Below the pieces are notes generated by a model, which searched no databases, had not been told where the DNA came from, and saw only the letters and a program-made list of their open reading frames with translations. A DNA stretch of 64,000 bases. Origin: Klebsiella spallanzanii. Lineage in GTDB: Bacteria; Pseudomonadota; Gammaproteobacteria; Enterobacterales; Enterobacteriaceae. The stretch covers positions 544,880 to 608,879 of the forward strand of contig NZ_CABGGS010000012.1 of the NCBI RefSeq assembly GCF_902158555.1, written 5' to 3'. Each line of letters opens with the position of its first letter. The first letter of the stretch is position 1. Positions 58,115 to 64,000 of this stretch are shown here, piece by piece. Made by a program: the position numbers and the translations under genes.

Positions 58115-60816
58115 ACCCCGTACCCCATCATCTTAAGCAACCGCTGGGCATGCTGTACGGCATCCTGGCGATGCGCGACGCCAAGCTTCTGATACAAATT
58201 GCGAATATGGGTTTTGATGGTGGTGGCGGCGACATCCAGCTCACCGGCGATTTGTTCGTTGCTGTAACCGGAATAGATTAGCCCCAGCACCTGCCATTCG
58301 CGCTGGGTCAACGGGCTGGTGCGAATAAGCTCCGGCACTTCCGGGTGGTTCAGCAACCTTTCAACGAAGTTTTCGTCAAAGTGGGCGAATTTGTGGCGAT
58401 GATGCTGATTGATATCGCGCAGAATACGCTGGGCGCGGTGCTGCTCCAGCTCCGGCAGCGTATTGAGTTGAATCAGCTGGCGCAGCTGTTGCGCCATCGC
58501 TTCACCTTCGATCACAAAATGGTTAATAAACCCGGTGCGATTGGCGAGAGTGAGCGCTTCTAACAAGGCTTTCTGCGCTTCGTTTTTACGTCCTGCCTGC
58601 CAGTAAAGCTGGTTGAGCAGCAGCAGGTTGCGGTTCAGATCGCTCATCAAGCGCAGCGAGCGCGCATTGTCGTTTAACTCTTCCAGTACCATTTCAGCAG
58701 AATCAAAATCGCCGAGCAGGATTTGCGCGCGGGCGATATTGCGCCACTGGCTCTGCAGAAAATGGTTATTGGCAAATTCTGGTTTCGGCGTCTGGCGCAG
58801 CCAGTTTGCCGCGGCGGCTTTGTCGCCGGTCATCTGCCAGTAAATCACCCGCACTTTATCGGCATTGGATACCCAGTCGCTATGGTAATGGCCGTTGCCG
58901 AGCAGGTTTTCCAGGCGATTCAAATGGCTACGGGCGTTATCCAGGTCGCCGCGCGCCAGCGAGCACTGCACCATCAGCGTCAGGCACTGCAACTGCTGCT
59001 GCGGCTGATAGGTAGAAAGCACGTTCATGCCGCTGCGCGCGGAAGCTTCCGCTTCATCCAGCCGCGCCCAGGCCCACAGCAGCTGGGAGCGAATACGTAG
59101 CAGGAATTCATGCATCGGCAGCTGTTCGAGATGCTGTTCGCGAATGAGCTGGAAGGCTTTTTCCTGAATTTCCCAGGCCGCCTGCAGGAAACCCTGAGCG
59201 AAGAGAATTTCGCTCTGCTGGATCATGCTCCAGAGCGCGTAATGCCAGACGTCGTGGCGGCGGGCCATCTGTTCCGTTTGCTGCATCACCGCCAGCGATT
59301 TACTCAACTGGCCTTTGCAGTGCAGCACTTCGCCGTGTACCGATGTCGCGACGATACGGCTGTAGTAGTTAGCCAACGGCAGTTCATCAAGGGCCACCAT
59401 CGCCAGGCGCTCCGCTTCGTCCTGATCCCCGGCGTTAATCGCCACCTGAGCACGCAGGGCGTTGAAGTCGCCGTGCATGGCGGTGTCCATTTCCGCATCC
59501 ATCTCCTGCTCAGCGCGTGCCAGCAGGGTGTTCACTTCGCTGTAGCGATGTTGGCTCTGCATCAGCCAGGCCTGCAGGAGAATTAAACGCGGATTTTCCA
59601 GTAAGTTTGACCACGGCAGCGCCGCCAGAGATTGCTCCAGTAAACCCAGCTCGCTGTGGTTAAACATTCCCCACGCGTGGCTGAGCAGGATATCGCGCAG
59701 CATTTTTGCGTCACCCGCAGCCAGAGCATGATGAATAGCCTCGCTCGGGAAACCTTGCGCCATCCAGCTTTCGGCTGCCGCATGGTGAATTTCCGGCAGT
59801 TCAACCGCCAGCTCCCACTGACAGCGCTGGCGCAGGAAGTTACCGAACAGCGGATGGTAGCGGAACCACTCGCCGGAATCGTCCATCCGTTGCAGGAATA
59901 ACCCCTGACGTTCGATCTCTTCCAGCTGCATCTGGCCATTTTCTTCACCAGTGACGCGGACGATGAGCGCATCGTTCATCGAGCGCAGCAGCGAGCTTTT
60001 CAGCAGGAAGTTGCGCGTCCGGGGATCAACGTTATCCAGGACTTCATCGACCAGATAGTCTGAAAGATGGCTGGCGTTAATTCCGGCAAGCCTGCGGGCG
60101 GAGTGATGAGCGGAGGTATTGTTCTGGCGCGCTGAGAGGGCAATTAGCTGCAGCGCGGTGGCCCAACCGGCGACATCGTCACACAGCCTTTTGCTGTCGT
60201 CGGGCTCAATAGGCGAACTGAGGCGGCAGTCGAAAAACTGCTTGGCTTCCTGATGGGTAAAAGCTAACTGTTGGCTGCCAATCTCAAGCAGTTGATCGCG
60301 TACGCGCAGGTTGGCGATACCGAGCTGCGGCAGGTTACGCGACAGAACCACCAGGGTCATATTTTCCGGCTGATGACGGAGGAAAAAACGCATCGCATCA
60401 TGAATAACCGGATTGCTGATCAGATGGTAATCATCAATCACCAGGAACAGCGGGCGCTGCCAGTCGGCCAGTTCAATAAACAGTTGAGCAAACAAGGAGG
60501 GCAGGCTGGCGTACTGGCGCTTTTGCACCATGGCTTCGCTGGCCGCACAGTGACCGCCGGTGGCCTGTTGAATAGCGGCAATAAGATAGCTGGCAAAACG
60601 CTCCTGTTGGTTGTCGCCTTCATCCAGCGAGAACCAGCCAAGGTCATTTTTCCCCGCCGCCCATTGAGAAACGAGCGTGGTCTTACCGTATCCAGCCGGG
60701 CTGGTCACCAACGCGAGACGATAATTGTTCGCGCCGGAAAGTTTCGCCAGTAATCGCTCGCGAACCACGGTGTGTTCAAGGCGGACCGGACGACTTAATT
60801 TAGACGGAATCAACAT
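58111..60816 (-). CDS. malT: MalT, ATP-dependent activator of the maltose regulon
   Basis: Encodes 901 residues as E. coli MalT. The P-loop SPAGYGKTT is at 39-47 in the STAND ATPase domain, a TPR-like sensor region fills the middle, and a LuxR-type helix-turn-helix lies at the C-terminus ([20 protein letters not shown]). It binds maltotriose and ATP and activates mal genes. The promoter region carries a CRP site. It is convergent with rtcA. Confidence 0.97.
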   Translation of the reverse strand: MLIPSKLSRPVRLEHTVVRERLLAKLSGANNYRLALVTSPAGYGKTTLVSQWAAGKNDLGWFSLDEGDNQQERFASYLIAAIQQATGGHCAASEAMVQKRQYASLPSLFAQLFIELADWQRPLFLVIDDYHLISNPVIHDAMRFFLRHQPENMTLVVLSRNLPQLGIANLRVRDQLLEIGSQQLAFTHQEAKQFFDCRLSSPIEPDDSKRLCDDVAGWATALQLIALSARQNNTSAHHSARRLAGINASHLSDYLVDEVLDNVDPRTRNFLLKSSLLRSMNDALIVRVTGEENGQMQLEEIERQGLFLQRMDDSGEWFRYHPLFGNFLRQRCQWELAVELPEIHHAAAESWMAQGFPSEAIHHALAAGDAKMLRDILLSHAWGMFNHSELGLLEQSLAALPWSNLLENPRLILLQAWLMQSQHRYSEVNTLLARAEQEMDAEMDTAMHGDFNALRAQVAINAGDQDEAERLAMVALDELPLANYYSRIVATSVHGEVLHCKGQLSKSLAVMQQTEQMARRHDVWHYALWSMIQQSEILFAQGFLQAAWEIQEKAFQLIREQHLEQLPMHEFLLRIRSQLLWAWARLDEAEASARSGMNVLSTYQPQQQLQCLTLMVQCSLARGDLDNARSHLNRLENLLGNGHYHSDWVSNADKVRVIYWQMTGDKAAAANWLRQTPKPEFANNHFLQSQWRNIARAQILLGDFDSAEMVLEELNDNARSLRLMSDLNRNLLLLNQLYWQAGRKNEAQKALLEALTLANRTGFINHFVIEGEAMAQQLRQLIQLNTLPELEQHRAQRILRDINQHHRHKFAHFDENFVERLLNHPEVPELIRTSPLTQREWQVLGLIYSGYSNEQIAGELDVAATTIKTHIRNLYQKLGVAHRQDAVQHAQRLLKMMGYGV

Positions 60817-60935
60817 AGTTCTACATTTCGCTGTGCAAGGGAGGATTGCGAATTTTTTTGCGCTTCGTAATTAATATCTAATAAGGTCGGCCATAATGAA
60901 TTTTATTGCAAGTTATGTCCGAGTTTTATGCTCTT

Positions 60936-60958
60936 GAATTTGCTCTATGTCACAAATT
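60936..60958 (-). promoter_or_regulatory. CRP-cAMP site upstream of malT
   Basis: On the minus strand it reads AATTTGTGACATAGAGCAAA (then TTC), corresponding closely to the E. coli malT CRP site with TGTGA and GCAAA halves six bases apart. It lies about 120 bases before the malT start. It is partly inside an inverted repeat (CTCTATGTCA 60943-60952; TGACATAGAG 60960-60969). Confidence 0.75.
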
Positions 60959-61329
60959 TTGACATAGAGTGAAATTCATATAAAGGGGTGACAGCGTGCG
61001 CGGTTACTGGGCTTGCGGGATTTTTAGGCACAATAAGCTAATCTTTTTTTACAATACTAGTAGTTGTTTGTTTTTATTAAATTATTATCAGCGAATTCTT
61101 ATTAGTCATCCTTTTGAGCTATTTCTGTATTTAAGTCTGTTTATTCTCCTGATATTTACTTTTATTTCTCAATATTTACAAAGCGGCATTTTGCTTACTT
61201 TTACCGTCTTGGCTTGTAACAAAGTTTCATGCGGTAAGCGTGACCGATTTGTTGTTCCGGCGTGGCGAATTTTGCAGCATAATTTCGCCGATCGGCTAAC
61301 GTAATAGTGGCCACGATCACACTTTTCGC

Positions 61330-61373
61330 TCATCCCCGCTACTCCTCCCCGGCTAATCCCTGGCGGGATGAGG
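61330..61373 (+). promoter_or_regulatory. MalT boxes upstream of malPQ
   Basis: Three matches to the MalT core GGGGA(T/G)GA: inverted TCATCCCC (61330-61337), inverted TCCTCCCC (61343-61350) and direct GGGATGAGG (61365-61373). The set sits 60-105 bases before malP, as in the E. coli malPQ promoter. MalT with maltotriose should activate from here. Confidence 0.75.
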
Positions 61374-61434
61374 ACGTGACTCCGGGAGGTCGGCACACTA
61401 ACGCTAACGTTTTAGTAAAGGACCCGGATTTCTT

Positions 61435-63825
61435 ATGTCACAGACTTCTTTTAACAAAGCTCAGTTTCAGGCTGCACTGACGCGTCAGTGGCAGCATTTT
61501 GGTTTACAGTCCGCCTCCGAGATGACCCAGCGTCAATGGTGGCGCGCCGTGAGCGGTGCGCTATCCGAGCTGTTGTCGGCTCAGCCGGTAGCGAAAGCGA
61601 CCGAAGGGCAGCGCCACGTAAACTACATCTCCATGGAGTTTTTGATTGGTCGTCTGACCGGCAACAACTTGCTTAATCTTGGCTGGTATCAGCAGGTGAG
61701 CGATGAACTTCAGACCCATGACGTTAACCTGACCGACCTGCTGGAAGAGGAAATCGACCCGGGTCTGGGCAATGGCGGCCTGGGCCGTCTGGCGGCGTGC
61801 TTCCTCGATTCCATGGCGACCGTCGGCCAGTCGGCGACCGGTTACGGCCTGAACTACCAGTACGGCCTGTTCCGCCAGTCATTTGCTGACGGACAGCAGA
61901 TGGAAGCACCGGACGACTGGGGGCGCAGCAGCTATCCGTGGTTCCGCCACAATGAAGCGCTGGATGTGCAGGTTGGGCTCGGCGGTAAAGTGACCAAAGG
62001 CGGTGAGTGGGTACCGGCATTCGTGATTACCGGCGAAGCCTGGGATCTGCCGGTGCTGGGGTATCGCAACAACGTCGCGCAACCGCTGCGTCTGTGGCAA
62101 GCCAAACACGCGCATCCGTTTAACCTGACCAAATTCAACGACGGCGATTTCTTGCGTGCTGAACAGCAGGGTATCGACGCGGAAAAACTGACGAAAGTCC
62201 TCTATCCGAACGATAACCATCAGGCGGGTAAAAAACTGCGTCTGATGCAGCAGTACTTCCAGTGCGCCTGCTCGGTTGCCGATATTCTGCGTCGCCATCA
62301 TCTGGCGGGCCGCAAGCTGGCGGAGCTGGCCGATTACGAAGTCATCCAGTTGAACGATACTCACCCGACGATTGCGATCCCGGAGCTGCTGCGCGTGCTG
62401 ATCGATGAGCATCAGCTGAGCTGGGATGACGCGTGGGCGATCACCAGCAAAACTTTCGCCTATACCAACCACACCCTGATGCCGGAAGCGCTGGAGTGCT
62501 GGGATGAGAAGCTGGTGAAAGCGCTGCTGCCGCGTCACATGCAGATTATCAAAGAGATTAACGACCGCTTTAAAAAGCTGGTGGATAAAACCTGGCCGGG
62601 CGATAAGCAGGTATGGGCGAAACTGGCGGTGGTTCACGACAAACAGGTTCGTATGGCGAACATGTGCGTGGTCAGCGGCTTTGCGGTTAACGGCGTTGCT
62701 GCGCTGCACTCCGACCTGGTAGTGAAAGACCTGTTCCCGGAATATCACCAGCTGTGGCCGAATAAATTCCACAACGTTACCAACGGCATCACCCCGCGCC
62801 GCTGGATCAAACAGTGCAACCCGGCCCTGGCCGCGCTGCTGGATAAGACGCTGAAGGAAGAGTGGGCCAACGATCTCGACCAGCTGATTAACCTCGAAAA
62901 ATACGCTGACGATGCGAAGTTCCGCCAGACGTACCGCGACATTAAGCTGGCCAACAAGGTTCGCCTGGCGGAGTTTGTGAAGCGGCGTACCGGTATCGAG
63001 ATTAACCCGCAGGCGATTTTCGATATCCAGATTAAGCGTCTGCACGAGTACAAGCGTCAGCACCTCAACCTGCTGAACATTCTCGCGCAGTACAAAGAGA
63101 TTCGTGAGAACCCGCAGGCAGACCGCGTACCGCGGGTGTTCCTGTTCGGTGCGAAAGCGGCTCCAGGCTACTATCTGGCGAAGAATATTATCTGGGCGAT
63201 CAACAAGGTTGCTGAAGCGATCAATAACGATCCGCAGGTAGGCGATAAGCTGAAAGTCGTGTTCCTGCCGGACTATTGCGTGTCGGCGGCGGAAATGTTG
63301 ATCCCGGCGGCGGATGTCTCCGAGCAGATTTCTACTGCGGGCAAAGAGGCCTCCGGTACCGGCAACATGAAGCTGGCGCTGAACGGCGCGCTGACTGTCG
63401 GAACCCTGGACGGCGCGAACGTTGAAATCGCTGAGCAGGTAGGAGAAGAAAACATCTTTATCTTCGGTCATACCGTAGAAGAAGTGAAAGCCCTGAAGGC
63501 CAAAGGTTACGATCCGCTGAAATGGCGGAAGAAAGACAAGCTGCTGGATGCGGTGCTGAAAGAGCTGGAAAGCGGTAAATATAGCGATGGCGACAAACAT
63601 GCCTTCGACCAGATGCTGCATAGTCTGCTGAAAGGCGGGGATCCGTACCTGGTGCTGGCCGATTTTGAAGCCTACGTGGCGGCGCAGAAGCAAGTTGATG
63701 AGCTGTATCGCGACCAGGAAGCCTGGACCCGCGCGACGATTCTGAACACTGCGCGCTGCGGCATGTTCAGCTCTGACCGCTCCATTCGCGATTATCAGCA
63801 ACGTATCTGGCAGGCAAAACGCTAA
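61435..63825 (+). CDS. malP: MalP, maltodextrin phosphorylase
   Basis: Encodes 796 residues (E. coli 797). The PLP-lysine signature is [40 protein letters not shown] and [20 protein letters not shown] are conserved. It phosphorolyses maltodextrins to glucose-1-phosphate. It is a paralogue of glgP but lacks glycogen specificity in E. coli. The promoter region carries MalT boxes, and malQ follows after 10 bases. Confidence 0.96.
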   Translation: MSQTSFNKAQFQAALTRQWQHFGLQSASEMTQRQWWRAVSGALSELLSAQPVAKATEGQRHVNYISMEFLIGRLTGNNLLNLGWYQQVSDELQTHDVNLTDLLEEEIDPGLGNGGLGRLAACFLDSMATVGQSATGYGLNYQYGLFRQSFADGQQMEAPDDWGRSSYPWFRHNEALDVQVGLGGKVTKGGEWVPAFVITGEAWDLPVLGYRNNVAQPLRLWQAKHAHPFNLTKFNDGDFLRAEQQGIDAEKLTKVLYPNDNHQAGKKLRLMQQYFQCACSVADILRRHHLAGRKLAELADYEVIQLNDTHPTIAIPELLRVLIDEHQLSWDDAWAITSKTFAYTNHTLMPEALECWDEKLVKALLPRHMQIIKEINDRFKKLVDKTWPGDKQVWAKLAVVHDKQVRMANMCVVSGFAVNGVAALHSDLVVKDLFPEYHQLWPNKFHNVTNGITPRRWIKQCNPALAALLDKTLKEEWANDLDQLINLEKYADDAKFRQTYRDIKLANKVRLAEFVKRRTGIEINPQAIFDIQIKRLHEYKRQHLNLLNILAQYKEIRENPQADRVPRVFLFGAKAAPGYYLAKNIIWAINKVAEAINNDPQVGDKLKVVFLPDYCVSAAEMLIPAADVSEQISTAGKEASGTGNMKLALNGALTVGTLDGANVEIAEQVGEENIFIFGHTVEEVKALKAKGYDPLKWRKKDKLLDAVLKELESGKYSDGDKHAFDQMLHSLLKGGDPYLVLADFEAYVAAQKQVDELYRDQEAWTRATILNTARCGMFSSDRSIRDYQQRIWQAKR

Positions 63826-63835
63826 GGACTGGCCT

Positions 63836-64000
63836 ATGGAGACTAAACGCCTTGATAACGCTGCCCTGGCGGCGGGAATAAGCCCAAGCTACATCAACGC
63901 GCACGGGAAGCCGCAGTCAATTGCTGCGGCGACCAAGCAGCGGCTGCTTGATGCGATGCATCGTACAACAATCGCCACGAAGGTGGCGGTTAACCCGCTG
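63836..64000 (+). CDS. malQ: MalQ, 4-alpha-glucanotransferase (5' part)
   Basis: The first 55 codons of a gene that runs off the right edge. The start METKRLDNAALAAGISPSYI and the continuation NAHGKPQSIAAATKQRLLDA match E. coli MalQ. The enzyme transfers maltosyl and maltodextrinyl groups. It lies directly after malP as in the E. coli malPQ operon. Confidence 0.95.
   Translation, partial: METKRLDNAALAAGISPSYINAHGKPQSIAAATKQRLLDAMHRTTIATKVAVNPL

Larger units (their letters stand above)
60817..61434. promoter_or_regulatory. malT-malP divergent intergenic region
   Basis: A 618-base gap, about the length of the E. coli equivalent. It holds a malT CRP site, an inverted repeat, an AT-rich block near 61020-61200 and MalT boxes before malP. 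An open frame at 60996-61304 falls in the AT-rich block; I do not consider it a gene. Confidence 0.7.

Noticed and set aside
60996..61304. 102-codon frame in the malT-malP gap with a hydrophobic middle
   Set aside because: Its hydrophobicity reflects a T-rich stretch; it has no good ribosome site and falls in a promoter region of about the same length in E. coli.
61879..63801. 640-codon antisense frame across malP
   Set aside because: Mirror of the malP codon bias; no homology recognised and no promoter evidence.

Overview
The window is a chromosomal segment of a gamma-proteobacterium of the family Enterobacteriaceae. Nearly every core gene reads as a close relative of an Escherichia coli/Salmonella gene, and the order is the E. 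coli rpoH-to-malQ neighbourhood: liv, ugp, yhhA/ggt, yhhY/ryhB/yhhXW, gntRKU, asd, glgBXCAP, glpD/EGR, rtc, malT/malPQ. It is not E. coli. It carries extra blocks at synteny breakpoints, a bactofilin gene beside ryhB, and an rsr gene with Y RNAs in the rtc operon as in Salmonella. An Enterobacter/Klebsiella/Kosakonia-like genus is plausible, but I cannot fix it from sequence alone.

Layout. 1-95 is the tail of a GabT-type aminotransferase. 413-7443 is the branched-chain amino acid ABC system (livJ, panM on the other strand, livKHMGF). 7488-12343 is a minus-strand sugar-acid cluster (DapA-family aldolase, MFS transporter, UxaA/GarD-type dehydratase) with an IclR regulator. 12615-17566 is the PhoB-controlled ugpBAECQ system. 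17584-24740 holds yhhA, ggt, yhhY, the Fur-controlled sRNA RyhB, a bactofilin, yhhX, yhhW and gntR. 24922-28352 is gntK, gntU and asd. 28600-38031 is the glycogen operon glgBXCAP.

38208-44451 is a second sugar-acid cluster (IclR regulator, DapA-family aldolase, IlvD/Edd-type dehydratase, MFS transporter, divergent GldA-like dehydrogenase). 44609-48448 is an unusual four-gene block: two tandem membrane/PstS-like proteins (the second broken by a single-base frameshift), a Cys-rich unknown protein and a 28-residue lipoprotein-like peptide. Together these two blocks occupy the glgP-glpD junction. The core resumes with glpD, glpEGR and rtcR.

53797-58114 is the sigma54-dependent RNA-repair operon: Ro60-like rsr, three Y-RNA modules, rtcB and rtcA. 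The window ends with malT, malP and the start of malQ.

The most interesting region is 53797-58114. The CARF-domain activator RtcR probably acts from a perfect palindrome on a consensus sigma54 promoter, driving a Ro protein, tRNA-mimicking Y RNAs and the RtcB/RtcA RNA ligase and cyclase. Two Y modules carry a circularly permuted tRNA-like domain. A third, just after the rsr stop codon, has the same stem signature but no tRNA-like part.
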